Of a stretch of DNA of 64,000 nucleotides, positions 41,120 to 54,725 are shown in pieces. The DNA comes from Mansonella perstans (taxonomy: Eukaryota > Nematoda > Chromadorea > Rhabditida > Onchocercidae). Below the pieces are notes generated by a model, which was not told the DNA's origin, did no database searches, and saw nothing but the letters and a program-made list of their open reading frames with translations. The translations under genes and the position numbers were made by a program. The DNA lies in contig JBAMDO010000567.1 in assembly GCA_037074765.1 (NCBI GenBank), positions 62,001-126,000 on the forward strand. Direction: 5' to 3'. Every line of letters begins with the position of its first letter. The first letter of the stretch is position 1.

Positions 41120-43226
41120 GTTTTTCTTAATATTGCACTACAATTTATTCACGAAGGAATTGATTAAATTTTGTATATTTCTACTGCAGTTCGTTGCTTC
41201 TCTATCATTTTAGTAAAGGATATTAAGGAGTGTAGTTTGAAAGGTACTTTTTTCAGCAAACGTTTTGAAAACGAGAATCGAAGTTGAATTATGATCATCA
41301 TGGTTTTACTCAGAATCCACTTTATTACTTTAAAATATATATTGATTAGTCTTTTTTAAAAATCTCAAAAAACAATTAGGTTGGTATACAGACTGATTTT
41401 GCTTGTGAATAAAGGCTTTTAAATGAGCGGAGTTTTTGTTAGCTAGAATCAAAGCAAGAAAATTTATGGGCATTGAAAGATGGCTAAAATTACAATAGAA
41501 AATTGCATCAAAATAGACACTACAGACACATAAACATTCCTAACTGAAACACAAATGCAACTTTGGGGATTGCATTATTGCTTCTCATTTACTTATTTAT
41601 TGTAGATTCAGCTAGAAAATTATCTGTTGACGAAATAAAGTAGTTCAAGTAATGTATCCATGTGACTAAATATGTGAAAGGGTTTTTCAATTTTTGACGT
41701 GTCATAGATAAACCAACGTAATGCAATACGCATGACTATTGCATACGTAATATGAAGCGCATGATACTCTTTCTTGCATTGCTGCTATAATCTTTGTATT
41801 TCTTCAGAACCAAAAATATTTTACCGAAAAAATTTTCATATGTCTCAGGTATCTGTCCCATAATCGCAAAAATATAACTTCAATTTGTTATTCTGTTAAG
41901 CAAAGCAAACAGCGCATAGAAAACTTTGTTTTCTATCGAACACGACTTAGAAAAATCAGTCAGAATATTATTTAAATGATCATATTCTTTTGTTGATTTT
42001 GCTTTCTATATAAAGCAATATATTTGTGTGAGTTTACAGTGCAAATTTAAACATATCTTTAATTTGACGTACCTTTTTGCATAAGCAATGTTCAACAAAA
42101 TTGTGATTATTTGGAAATACTGATTGAGAAAGTTGCTTATATCGCTTTTTTACTCTTCGAACTTGCTGAAAAGTTTTTCAGTGGTACTTGTGCTAATATC
42201 ATCTAACAATATGAAATGATTAGTTTCTTTGTAACTGTGAAACAGGTGAATAATTCTCTCCTGAATTTTGTTTTAACAAAACTAATTTAGGTGATTCACC
42301 AAAATTTAGCAAAACAAGTGTTAATTAATGTGCTAATAAGATTTTATCGTAGTAGTCATAGAAAAGGTTTAAAGTGTTGTGAAAGTTGTTGGAGCAAGTT
42401 CCTGCTTCATTAATCTTCTGTTATTGATAGCTGGAATCCGACAATATCATCACTGTTAAGAAATTAATCAGTTTGTCCAATGATTCAGTTTGCAGGAATT
42501 GCAACGATGATTCACAAAAATCACGAATTATTGGTTGTCGATTAAAATCAAGGAACCATTGTTTATCAAGAACGGCAAAAATATAATTTAAATATTTCAA
42601 TTTTTATATTTCATTTTCACAAATTCCTTCCTTGCATCTTTGAATGAAACGATGCATATTTTTACAAGTTTATATTTCATTATCTTTGCATAAGCAAATA
42701 TTGCCATATTTTTAGCTTTGATAAGTCAACAAAATTGTGTAAAAAGTACGGAGAGACAAACAGACAATAATACTAACCTTATGTTTTTTAAATGCGCGAT
42801 GAAGTTAAAGGAGATAAATGAACGAAGATATATATATATAGTAAACCATGATATGAAGCACAACAAAGATTGGTCGACTATTTCCAGATTTAGAGACAGA
42901 ATAGGAAAAAGGCTTGTATATTACAAAGTGGAAGAGTTTTAATTCGAAACTTTCCATATTGATTACTGGGTGTTGGACTATTTTCTTTGAATGCTTTCCC
43001 GAAATATCTCAGTACTTGGGATGCTTTATGTTAAATAATGAATGAATATTAAAGAACTGCAAATTAGATTATTTAATGATTATGAGATGTAAAAAAAAAT
43101 TAGCAGTCATAAGAAAGAATGCTTAAATATAGAACAATTAAATTTAAATCTTAATTTTTTCTTACTCCTCGAAGTTAGAGCCTATGTTTTATCCTAAAAT
43201 GGTTCAGGCTAGGAATTTTAGCTTTA
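41120..43226. other. Spacer between convergent genes
   Basis: MTO1 (+) and the doublecortin-domain gene (-) end toward each other here. The longest open frame (42718-42942 +, 74 codons) has no recognisable motif or splice context. I see nothing else. Confidence 0.5.
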
Positions 43227-46200
43227 TTATATAAAATCAAATTCCTTAAAATCAGGGTCATAACTATTTACTGCTGATAGCCTATGAATATTTGCTATAT
43301 TCAAATCAAAATCGACTTTAATTTTCTGGAAATTTTTCATAGGGACTGAATTTCTTTGCTTGTGACCATCTCTTGGTGTAAAATCAGCTTCAAAACTCGT
43401 TTCGCTTGGTGACTGATATCTTCTTTGCCGGTTGGGAACTTTCTTCTGTCCTACTGTGTTGCACATGACTGCATTTTCAGAAGCACCAGTACTATGAGCA
43501 ATATTAGTCATACTATTATTAGCAGTTGTACCACAAATAGCATCAGCAGTGATAGTAGATATTGTAGCTGTAGACGTCTGCTTCGGAGAAGATCTTAGCT
43601 GTTCTTCCGAAATCCTTTTCAAATCCGTGTCAATAACGGGAGGTGTTACTAAAGTAACACGTTTTTCATTGTATAAATTCTTATCGGTTGCTGATGGTTT
43701 TGCTGAAGATTCTTGAACTTTGTCCGAATTTGACGCTGTATGATTCGTCTTTCTCATATCTTTACTATGAAATTTATATCTAGAAGTGACGTTTGTCTGA
43801 CTTAGTTGACTTTTTTTATCATCACCATCTTCTTTATAATGTTCAAAATTATCGAAAATGTGATTGAATTCACTTCGTTGCGCAACTGATAAGCTTGGTT
43901 CAGTTAGATTCTTGGAAACTTCAGTTAATTTGGTATTGTTTTTAAAAGTACCCTGGATCTGCTTATCACCTTGATTCACTCTTAAATTTGTTTTTTGCCT
44001 TGGATTTTCTCTTAGTTTTGTCGACACAGTCTGCTCCATAATCATATTCTGAGATTTTTCAAATTTGTTCACCAAATTTTTTCTTTGTTCTTCAAATTTT
44101 CTTCCTATTGGTACATTTTGAGATTTCTTCGTATTTATTTCGGGACTTTTAGCACTGTCTTCGTCATCTTTACCATTCTTTGAAGACACCTTCTCTCGTT
44201 TTTGATCCTTACTATTGACGGATGTCGATGATGGACCAACTGACGGAATGCTGTCAATGAGTACAGGAGGAATCGGCCTTTTTGCTGCAGTACAATCTAT
44301 AACCTGCGTTTGATCTGCGGTTCTGGTGTCGTCCGAAACTACCAGTCTTGAACTCTCTGGTGATATTTCAGTACCTGTGACCTTTAGATGTAGCGAACTA
44401 ACCTCTGCGTCATCGGCACTTTTATTGCTATTATTGTGAACGTTATCCACGTTATCATATCTCTTCTGTCCCGAGGAAATATTGACAACGATAACTGGTT
44501 TATTGCTTGTATTTATCAATGTTTCATCATTTACTATACTGATGACTGTTTCAGGATTTTTCATTGGCAGTGCATTCGTCATTTGCATTGTTCTTATTGG
44601 ACTAGTATTTTTAGTATCTTGTACAGCCAGAAATTCCCGAAAACTATCTGGAATTTGAACGATAGGCGCTGGTTTTTGAACTACATGCTCTTCATATTCC
44701 TTCACAGTAGGCTTATAGTCACTTTGGGTTGCGATTTCTTTACACACACCACTTTCAGCCACCAAAATATTATCATTTTCCTCAATATTCTGTTCATTCA
44801 TCGTTGCAGTTTCGCACATTAATGCTTCAGAAATAAATTTCGGAGGGCCACTGATCGTAGGATTTGAGCTCGTGTGAAGTTCTGGTTCTGAATCTGATTT
44901 TTTCAGTTCATCTTTTGAATCGTTTGGTTTTGTATCGTTTTTCGTGCCGACTTTCGAATTATTTTCATCTTTTGGATCATTTGGTTTTGTATCGTTTTTC
45001 GTGCCGACTTTCGAATTATTTTCATCTTTTGGATCATTTAGTTTTGTATCGTTTTTCGTGCCGACTTTCGAATTATTTTCTTCTGGTTTCTAAATTTTGA
45101 AAGATTTTTTTGATTTATTAGTAATATCAGATTGGATTTTTCACTAAGGAGAATTTTAAATTGGAAAAGGAAAGGAAGATTGAGAAAGAGAAGGAAGAGA
45201 TTTTAAACTGAAAAAGAAGGAGAAAGGAAAAAGGAAAGGAAGATCCTTCCTTCTCTTTTGAATTTAAAAAAAAGCATTAAAATTACCAAAACAGAAAGAG
45301 GTATGTGTTGGGCTTTGTGTCCATTCGACAAGAAATAAAAGGTGGTTCTCGAAAAAGACAGGGGAGGAGACAAGTTCATGACTTGGCATCACTGATGTAA
45401 CTTTTACAAAAGGGAGATTTAAAATGGAAGTTGGGCTGAAATAGACTAGAATACAATAGTAGCACTATGAGAAATTGAAAGGAATTACCAACTACTAATT
45501 ATTCTATATAATGGCCAAAATAAACTGTTATTATTTTTCTTATTGTTTTGGTAGTACAGATTCTTATTGCAGGAAATTTGATACTTTGAATTTTTCTTTA
45601 AAGGAGATCAAAAGATTATCAAAGTTTGACAGTTTAGCAAGAACCATTTATTCACTGTATCAAATCAGTCCTAACTTGGTTCTCGTGGTTCTCGCTGTAT
45701 CAGATTCTCATATCCTCAAACCAGTTTTCGAGCCAAACCTAGAATTTTAGCAATCCAAGAAATGATCTGTACAGGGACGGCTTCTTGCTCAAATCGACTC
45801 ATCAACTTTTCCGAAGTTTTAATAAGGCTTGTTTTCAGTTTTGATAGGTCTTCCTTTCCTTTAACTCTAGGAGTTATAATGGCATCTAAATTGCAGGTGG
45901 TATTTTTGTCCTCTTCAAACCAGTGATGCCTTACATCATGCTAGAAATAATCGTTATTTTCAGTACAAAAAGTTTTTAAAAACAGCTGCTCCAATAGTTT
46001 CTTTCTGTTTTAGTTGAAAATCTTTTGTAAATTTGAAGTCATTCTCAAAAGTGTTATTCATTTCCTCATTTTGGTCAGTTTTGAACAATTCTTAAGCTTC
46101 AACTTACTTCCTCATCATGATGCTGATGAATAGACAGATTAGAAGAATAACGACTACGTCCAGCATCTATCAAAGAGTGATTGACACAAACACCACCATC

Positions 46201-47145
46201 AAATGGAAATGGAAGACCAGTTCGAGAAGTGTAACCACGTTGTTTCAAATAAATATCCACAGATTCGGCGGAATCAAGAGTACTCTGTTCTGGCGATTCA
46301 AATTTTAGACTGATTTTCCACTTCTGCAATGGTGACAAAATCGTTTGTTCAGTTTTTTCATCTTAATTAAACAGTTATGGATTCAAATCATTAAAATATG
46401 TATTATTAGCAACACAGATTTTAGACAGCATACTTCACGATCTTCAGGTAGCAATCCGTATGGTGTATGAAGGAATGGTCCTTGACATACGGCTACGTAT
46501 GATTTTCCAGCTTCAATTTCTTCGAACTAAAACAGAAAACGAATGTTTTCATTGAATTTATTGATAGAAAGTTTTGAAATAAGATGCTTTAAAGAACTGG
46601 AGTTGATTTTCATGCATTTAAATGAAAAATTTTTTAGAAGTGCTAATTCGTTTGACGGCTCATTTATTCAGTAATGACTTGCTCGATTCACTAAAAGCAA
46701 TTCAATAACTGCTATACCAAAATAATTTTGTCAAGGCTAACTTTTATTTTACTTACTAAAAGATTCCGATTTCTACTTAGGAACTCATATTCTTACTTGA
46801 ATTTTCCAGTCAGTTATAGTCATAAATTACAATTGTAATAATATGATGCTCAAATAAGACTGCGGTATGATTTTTAATTTTCAGTGCAAAACAAACACGT
46901 CGTATGCGGAAACCATCTGTTCGGTAGAATTCATGAACGGGAGCCATTAAATTTAATTTCTTAGTGAGAAAGTCCAGAAAAGTAAGCCAGTGCTTAAATC
47001 TTTTTCGACAAATGACTACTGTTGTTCCTGTATCATATTGATCACCGTTCCTATACACTTTTATTCGTATTCCGCGATAGTCACAATCAACCGATTGTTC
47101 AGAATGAATAGGAAAAGCGTTCAAGTTTGAGCGAGAAGTATCCAT
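43227..47145 (-). CDS. Doublecortin-domain protein with a long disordered tail
   Basis: Probable microtubule-associated protein. Exons on the minus strand: 47145-46897, 46526-46439, 46361-46108, 45940-45722, 45089-43227. They join in frame to 890 residues. One doublecortin (DCX) domain spans roughly residues 25-112: IRIKVYRNGDQYDTG, then FKHWLTFLDFLTKKLNL, then YRTDGFRIRR and, in the second exon, FEEIEAGKSYVAVCQGPF. A second, uncharacterised conserved-looking stretch includes GYTSRTGLPFPFDGG. The last exon (621 codons) is Ser/Thr/Asn/Lys-rich, lacks hydrophobic segments, and opens with three 19-residue repeats (NNSKVGTKNDTKPNDPK core). The extreme C-terminus is SYDPDFKEFDFI. There is no kinase domain, so this is not the zyg-8/DCLK type; single-DCX proteins of the RP1/DCDC group are alternatives. 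The start ATG lies 3 bases after AATTTCAG, a likely spliced-leader site. Confidence 0.82.
44908..45078 (-). repeat. Three 57-bp coding tandem repeats
   Basis: Copies start at 44908, 44965 and 45022 and keep the reading frame of the doublecortin-domain protein (19 residues each, Lys/Asn/Asp-rich). The copies differ at only a few positions, mainly Pro/Leu and Pro/Ser changes, so the expansion is recent. It is likely to vary in copy number between isolates. Confidence 0.95.
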
Positions 47146-50100
47146 CGGCTGAAATTTGTTGAAAGAAATTAGAGTAAAAATTAAATCAGAATAAAAATAA
47201 GCCCTTTTCGTCGTAATTCTCACTGTAAGACTTTTCATAGAACTTTCTTTTCGTGATCTAAATCTCAGTACGCCAATAATATATTGTTTACATTTCATTC
47301 TAATTAAAAAGTAACATCTTATATTTTGTGAAAATAGAAGAGAAAAACACTTCAAGTTTTTTTAAGCACAGTTTTTCTCTTCAAGTACTTCTTATATCTT
47401 ACCATCTCGCGATAAAAAAGATTTGAGACATATTCCAAATTCATTCATAATATTTTTACAGCAAAGTTTCTTATCACTATTTAGCATCCTCGGTTCATTT
47501 AATTAGAATATACTCACCAATAAAGAAAGGAAAAACGAGGCAGAAAAGTTCATCCATTTTATTAGGCTGTCTGGAAGAACTCCTAAATAATTTTCCTTTC
47601 TTTCTTTGCTAAACAATGGATAAGAAAAGCTGGCGCGATATGTACTTATCAACAAAAATATTTAGGTAAATTGAATGAACCCTATCAATTTTTCCAGAGA
47701 ACTGTGAATCAGCAATGCACTGTTTTCTCAGTACCATCAAAGTCAACAAGATCTTTTTCTATACTTATTGCAAAAAAAATCTCCGTCTTCAATATTTTTA
47801 CAATTTAAAATATTTCTTAAATGGGGACTTTATGACAACATATTGACTTTATGGATTGGCAGGATAATAATGCTAAAAAGCGTTAAACAGTAGTAAAAAG
47901 TATGCACTTCAATCAACGATGTGGAAAATAAATCAAAATTACAAATCAAATTTCTCATGCCATTGAAGGAAAATTGGAGACAATTTTAAGCTTTCAAGTT
48001 AGACTCAGTTCTCTGAATGGTGCTAAAAAGTAGCTGTCCTAAATACCAAAAACTACAGACCGAATATGCATTTGGATTTCACAGTATTTATTAGACATTA
48101 TTTCAAGTTCCAAATTTTTGAAAAAGATGAGGGATTTCTTAAGAACTATGCTTTAATTATAATAAAAATACTACCGAATTTAGAGACAACAAGATTCAAA
48201 TTCAAATCTTTTCAAGAAGTGATTTGCAAAAATCAGAATATCCGTGTACCAAGTTTTTAAGCAAGAAAAATAACCGAAAATAAAATGACTTATGAAACTG
48301 ACATAGTTGATTGAAAATTGAATTGGTTTAAAATACAATCAACAGTGTTTTATAAAGATGCTAACTTTCCTTGACACTCTGTGAGGAGATCGATTTATGG
48401 AAAAGCCCGAAAGTAGGCCATTTTTCCAAATACTTTAAGAAATGTCCTTCCATTTATCATCACTGCAGTTGACCGTGCACAGAAATCAGGACTGATTTAG
48501 CACAGCCAGATCCTATTTTTATTGCTGACCATCACTTTCGACCAACTGTCACTCATGATATAGACTAAACAGTTTTTACTTTAAAAATAAAATCACTATT
48601 TTGAAACAGCGACTTGAAAAAATGAAGCAGAAGAAGCAGCAAAACAAGTGTTTCTAGGCCTGATCTACGAAAGCCTTTATCGCAGAATGTGCAAAGAAGC
48701 AAATAAGTTACTATAATCTTTATTTTAATTTTTAAAATAAACTTCCTAATCCACATCTACCTCATTGAGGATAGATGGTTAAAAGGGATGGTCCAATCTT
48801 TCAATTTGTAGCTTTATTTTTGAATTTTTTTTTTAATAGAAGAATTTCAATTTGTTTCAGATCATATATGAAGCCACCTTTCCAGTAAAAGCATTCGGCG
48901 CTCCTGAAACGGAAATAGACTGAGAAATGAGAAAGGTCTTTCAAAACATCAGATTCCCGATTTTAAATGAGACATGATACCTTACTGCAAATGCTTTCTA
49001 ATGCTTGCTGTTTGTTTCTTACTTTTTCGTTATTTTTATTTCCATCCAAAAAAACTTGCGAAAATTGCTTGGACAATCTCGTATTTATTTCCTGTTTAAG
49101 AGAAATTCTATTCAATATCTACATTTTATTTCCATTATACGCCATTTCACTAACAGTTCCGGTACTATAAACTTATTTACTATTATTATTTTGCTGAAAT
49201 AGTAACCAAAAATGATTTGTCTACTTTGAAGATGATTTTAGTGACTGGCACTTTTGCCTTCTGGATGTTTAGGTGAAGATTTTTGAAAAGATTTATTCTG
49301 AAGCGCAATATCAAGCAACACTTGTCCATTTCTGTTTTGTAATTATAAATAATGCCTGGTTATCTCAAAAACAACAACAGAAAAGGAACGAAACTTATCG
49401 ATGACAACAAAACAATCAACGTATAATTCATCAATAGATTTTTTGCAAATAAGACGATTTCGATGATAAATTTTTTTTAACAAATGAAAAACTAATATGG
49501 AAGATAAAAATTAAGTTTAGTATTTAGATTACATTTATTAATTAGCAATTAGTGGAACCAATATCAGTAAATGATTTCCTAGCAAAACAATAATTTACTT
49601 ATTGTTGATGGTTTCAAACATTACACATGAAGTAACTAAATGATAGTAGATATTGAAAAGAAAAAAATAGAAAACTGAGGAAGTAAATAGAAGGTAAGTG
49701 AAAGATATATAAAGCTAGAAAGAATTGAATATTCTTTGAAAATAGCCTTTTAAAATGAAAGGTTCTTTGTCATTCTATGTCATTTACAACTATTTTCTCG
49801 TTTTTTTCATCAAAATGCTTATAGTGCAGGAAGCAATTGTGTATTGACACCCAATTCTGGATCAATTTTTCCTTCAACTTTTTTTCTTCTCCTCTTTCTC
49901 TCTTTCCCTCTCTCTTTCTAATGTTGTTTGTAACAATAAAACGATTAATTTTCATGGTATTTTTAATTGCATGCAGATTAAGTTTACATAAATTAGAATA
50001 ATTGCCATAAGAGCAGCAATTAAAAAGGGTTTCAAGAAGCCTTTTTTTCTCTAAAAAATGACCTTACGATAACGAAATGACTACCGGAATTGAATCAAAT

Positions 50101-51267
50101 TAGAAAATATTAGTTAATCCGGAAAAGAATTGAATCTTATAGCATAGGGCGTCTTCAAAATTAATTACCGTTTTACTTTTTCAGTGATGAAAGATTTCAA
50201 AAACATTAGCAGCAATTAATTGAAGCTCATATATTTAAAATAGTTTCTTTCTAAAGAGGAAAATTCATAGTATTTCGAATTAAATTAACCACTCTTTTAA
50301 CTAGGGATGATAAGCTTTGATAGAAGGTTTTCTGCATTCAGAAGGCAACAATCATAGAGAAAAATTTAGTGCAAAAATATGATGGGTCTGATCACGAAAC
50401 AAAATGTCAAAATATATAGTTTGGCGACTTAAAACTTTCAGTTACTTGTATTGATAGTTAGTTGACTTATTGATTCATTTATTAACCACTGCAAGCCAAG
50501 AACTTTCAGCTCATCTCAGCGTAATGAAAAGCAAATAGGATCGTTTAACATTATAGGTTGCTTCATTAGTCATTCCTCTTTCCAGTGTATCTTTTATAAT
50601 TTTATATTGAATTCGGCATAAAAAAGATCCCAATAATTTTAAATTTGAAAAATTTTGCAAATTACAAAAATAAGAATGCTTCAAGGTTTAACTTAAATAT
50701 TTCTGAAAAAGCCTCTAACACAGTTTTGATGCCAAAGAAATTACTATAGCTGGTTTTGAAACTCAAAGTTTTTTATAATTCTCAAAATATCGAATGTAAG
50801 AAAAGTAACAATTTTCAACTCATTTATCATAGAGAACATTATGATGGCTGAAAAAGGTGTGTATTGAGCTTGAACAGAACAGTTGAAATTGCAAAACAAG
50901 TTTCCATACAATCTTTGGAATGCTCAAAAATTTTGTTTCATTATGAAGACTTTATCTAGGACATTTTATTTGAACAATGAGGAAGAAGGAAGCTGACCTT
51001 ATTTATTCTGAACTTATGTTTTCATTCATAATGAAAACTGATGATGTTATCAAACAAATGGATTTTGTAAATTTTTTCGTATCATAATCGTCAACAAAGT
51101 AGTGTAAGAAGTAACAGTGAGAAAAGTGCTCTAGAAATCTGGTTATGCACTTTTTCGTTTATGATTGTCGCATTCATCTTTCTTGCTGATAAATGATTTG
51201 AAAGCGATGTTTTACAACAAGAAAACGGTAACCTGTTTTACTCAACTGTTTCTCTATTTCCTAAAAC
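47146..51267. other. Spacer between divergent genes
   Basis: About 4.1 kb between the doublecortin-domain gene (-) and the ShKT-nitrobindin gene (+), so it should hold both promoters. I found no coding exon that I can support; a pyrimidine-rich tract lies at 49870-49920. Confidence 0.45.
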
Positions 51268-53417
51268 ATGAAATCCGTTTTGCTATTTTCGGCTTTCGGT
51301 GTTGCTATCATGTTCAATGTCATCAAAGGTCAGCTTCACATATTTTAAAGAATTGATTAAATTAATAAGTTCTTTCTTGTTTTGAAATGGCATGTGATAA
51401 CTACTTTCGATGCAATTTCCGCCATTTGTGACTTTTTTCCATATGATAGTAATTATTTCCAAACTTTTCGAATTTATTCAAAGATAATAAATTAAGATTT
51501 AAAGGATCATGATGACTGAGGTTTTTTGAAAAAGTTTAGGTGAATATTGTGAGGATTCGAACAGCAATTGTCATGACTGGATTACATTACAAGCTTCACT
51601 ATGTCGAACTTCTGATTATATAATCAAAGCATGTCCTAAATCATGCGGATTTTGCATAAAAAAAGTAGAACGAAGTATGAATAATCCAAAACAATTTTTT
51701 TTGTTTATATTGAAATAAATGAAACGTGTTAAAAAAATGAAACGTTTTAATTTTTCAAACCAAATGTAGTATAAGCATTAAGTCAGAGTTTTTTTAATCT
51801 ATGATGTTTAATCTTTGACTGTTATGTTAATATTGCCAAATAAAAATTTTCCATCGTTTTTTTAAGCTTGAATTTTTTGGAATTTTGAATTTTTCTATTG
51901 TCACGAAAAAATTTGCGACTTTTCCAAGGCGTCATTTTTTGCGCTGTGTGCTTTCATTCGTCTTGCTCTTTCATCTTTTTGGTAGGATTCGACATTTCAC
52001 GTGTTCCTTCTCATTTACAACCCGTTGCATGGCTCATTGGCATTTGGCGATCGGAACATGGTGGAAAAGCAATTTTTCCAACGATACCTACATTCACATA
52101 TGGCGAACAAGTGGAAATTTCAATTTCTGATGACCATATGACAGGACTGAAAGCGCTGAATTATACGTATGCAGCTTTCTTAGTGTTTTATGCCAAATGA
52201 GCTACCATAAGATCATTTTGATAGAGCTATTATCAAATCATAGATGACACTGGTTAAGAAGTATTACTCATAAAGCAGATAAGATTAACAGTAAAAACTT
52301 AGAATATCATCAGTAAGATTAGTTTTAACGGAAACAAAATTAATTTCATAGTGCAAAATGGATGAAATTTTTCAGCTCTGATTTATCATACTGTATTTTA
52401 GAGCATTTGCATGGGAATTATCACACAATGAAGAATTGCACAGCGAGTACGGTTATATTACAGTAGAGCCCAACACAAGAACTGTTTCACTTACTACTGT
52501 AATGGATAATGGCAAGTCCACATTGCATGTTTATTGTTGAATATTAAATTGACTTCTTTTTCAAATAATTAAATGTAATCTCTTTAACTTCCAATTGCCA
52601 TGTCATTCATAAAAGCGACCGATTCGAAATATTTCTATTTAATTTCATTAATTAAAATTTCATGTTTTGTAACGATAGAACAAGGAATCGTTGAACGAAA
52701 CCGAATCGAATTTCATTTGAAAGATATTGGACGAATTAGCTTCAGTAGAGATCTACCAGTCCTTAGAGTGAGTTGTTCATATTCTCTTAGCTTCTTTCCA
52801 AAATTGTTGAATATTCGAAACTTGATTTAACAAGAATTTTTAATTGAATGTAATGAGAAACTGCAATCATCTACACCTGTAATTTATTTAATATTTATTG
52901 TTTTATTCCACATTTTGCATATTTATTGCAGTTAAGGATGAAAATGATTAGTATAACACAAACTTTGCGTGGTGAGTTTTTATAAAATAAAGAAGTTCCT
53001 TGCATGCAAATATTTTTAATTTTAATTTGACAGTTTCCAACTGACGAAAATACAATCAAAAAAACAGAATGCTTCAGTATTTCATTGAAATTTTAAAAAA
53101 ATTATCATTATGCTGCTGTCTAGTCTTATGGCGGAATTCCGCAATATCAAAAAAGCGTATGAGACTTCAGGATTCTTGTGATTTATTAAATTTTTTGATA
53201 TAAGTCTAACTGTGGGCTGTTTATTACATAAATGGCTGATTTGCACACCTTAGAGCACAATTTTAATGCCTATTTAAACCAAATTCCATTACTCGCATAA
53301 CTTTCGCTTACAGTTGATACGAGAATGGACATTGCTGGACAGGAACACTTTGGAAGCACGACTCGATATGGAGACATTAACGCATGGAATGCAAGAACAC
53401 ACCTTTATTCGTTATAA
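51268..53417 (+). CDS. Secreted ShKT domain fused to a nitrobindin (THAP4-like heme-binding) barrel
   Basis: Exons: 51268-51328, 51540-51674, 51986-52166, 52402-52511, 52679-52767, 52932-52971, 53314-53417; all join in frame to 239 residues. Residues 1-20 are a signal peptide (MKSVLLFSAFGVAIM). A ShKT domain follows (about 22-60) with all six Cys, opening CEDSNSNCHDW and closing CPKSCGFC. From about residue 66 the protein matches the nitrobindin/THAP4 heme-binding family (once DUF1794): LQPVAWLIGIWRSEHGG, PTFTYGEQVEIS, LHSEYGYITVEP, GRISFSRDLPV, and a C-terminal EHFGSTTRY, where the proximal His of this family is expected. Known nitrobindins bind ferric heme in a small beta-barrel and react with NO or peroxynitrite; most are intracellular. 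The phases of exons 1-3 support one transcript, not two genes. The fourth intron uses a GC donor (52512). Function of the fusion is unknown; secretion is inferred from the signal peptide. Confidence 0.88.
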
Positions 53418-53741
53418 AAGAATTTATCCTTAGTATTTTGGTCTTATTTTATTGTATGCACAATTTCACTTCTGCGAAGAACTAGAAAAAACTTAACATA
53501 AATATCCTGTTGGTGATACTTTTTGCTGAGTGCTTTTTCGAAAAACTGATCATTGCTACTTTGATAGAAAAATTTTGAGACATAGTGTAATACTCTTAAA
53601 AGTGATAGGTGATAACCAATCGGTGATAAGAAAGAAATAGAGATTTGAAAAATTTATTTATTTGTGATGCAGACTATTATCAAAATTTTTGTGTCCTTAT
53701 CATATATGTCCACTTTTCCTTTCAAAATTTGCATTGAATGA

Positions 53742-54257
53742 CCTCAAATTACGTCAGCCAATCAGTCCAGTTAGATCGGCTATGCATATTTATAGTTAAC
53801 TTCTCCCAGTTTTCAGTATTAAAAAACTACTGTGATAACGTAACTAGGTCAAAAAATTGTGGTGTAGCTGATGTTAATTACTGTATGACCTTCAACGGTA
53901 ACCATCAGTTACTTTTGAATTTTATTATCCCATATGAAGACTGCCATTTTAAAGATTTGCTGAGGTACTTTTCTGTTCTAGATGTATCAAAATTTACATT
54001 AGCTGGCCTCAAATTACATCAGTCAATGAATCCAGTTAGATCGCTATGCATATTTATAATCAACTTCTCCCAGTTTCCAGTATTAAAAAACTACTGCCAT
54101 AACGTAATTAGGTCAAAAAATTGCAGTATAACCAGTGCAATTACTATATGACCTTCAAAGGTAACATCAGTTACTTTTGAATTTTATTATCCCATATGAA
54201 GACTGCCATTTTAAAGATTTGCTGAGGTACTTTTCTGTTCCAGATGTATCACTTGTT
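53742..54257. repeat. 265-bp tandem duplication
   Basis: The segment starting CCTCAAATTACGTCAGCCAA at 53742 recurs from 54007 with an offset of about 265 bp, shifted by small indels and about 10% base changes. Both copies contain CTTCTCCCAGTTT and GACTGCCATTTTAAAGATTT. A 137-codon open frame runs through both, but it has no family likeness and the copies' differences do not look protein-constrained. Probably non-coding; origin unknown. Confidence 0.85.
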
Positions 54258-54725
54258 TAATATTCAGTAAAATGAAAAAATAAAAACGCGTTTACAACAT
54301 TTCAAATTATTATTTGACCTTGTCTATGCTGACTAGTCTTAAATTTTTTTGGAATCTAACTTCGAGAACAAAATTTTAGGAAAATAGGGTCATTTCCAAT
54401 TGTGAATAGGATCATTTCTAGTAAATCCTTTAAATCGGATCGCTTTATCTACCGCAGTAGGCAAAAGGTATTTTAACTGGGTAGCAATTATTGGAGCACG
54501 AATGACCGTTTGCCTTTCATAAGCAAATTTTTTTGACATCCTTGTCGTGATATAAGAAGATTTTGTTTAACTCTTAATCAAAACTGCGTGAGATTTCCAT
54601 TTTTCCCGTCTGCTTGAACATTGGTTCAGTACTTGATCTTATTTTCGATAAATTTTCAAATTCCTTACTGCATCGCTTACAACTTGCTTACAATCACATC
54701 TAATTTCCATCATTTCTATTTCTGA

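Noticed and set aside
44436..45100. Plus-strand frames with repeated LVLYRFSCRLSNYFHLLD blocks
   Set aside because: Antisense reading of the repeat-bearing exon of the doublecortin-domain gene.
53738..54151. 137-codon frame across the tandem duplication
   Set aside because: Two diverged copies of the same DNA joined by read-through; no family likeness or splice context.
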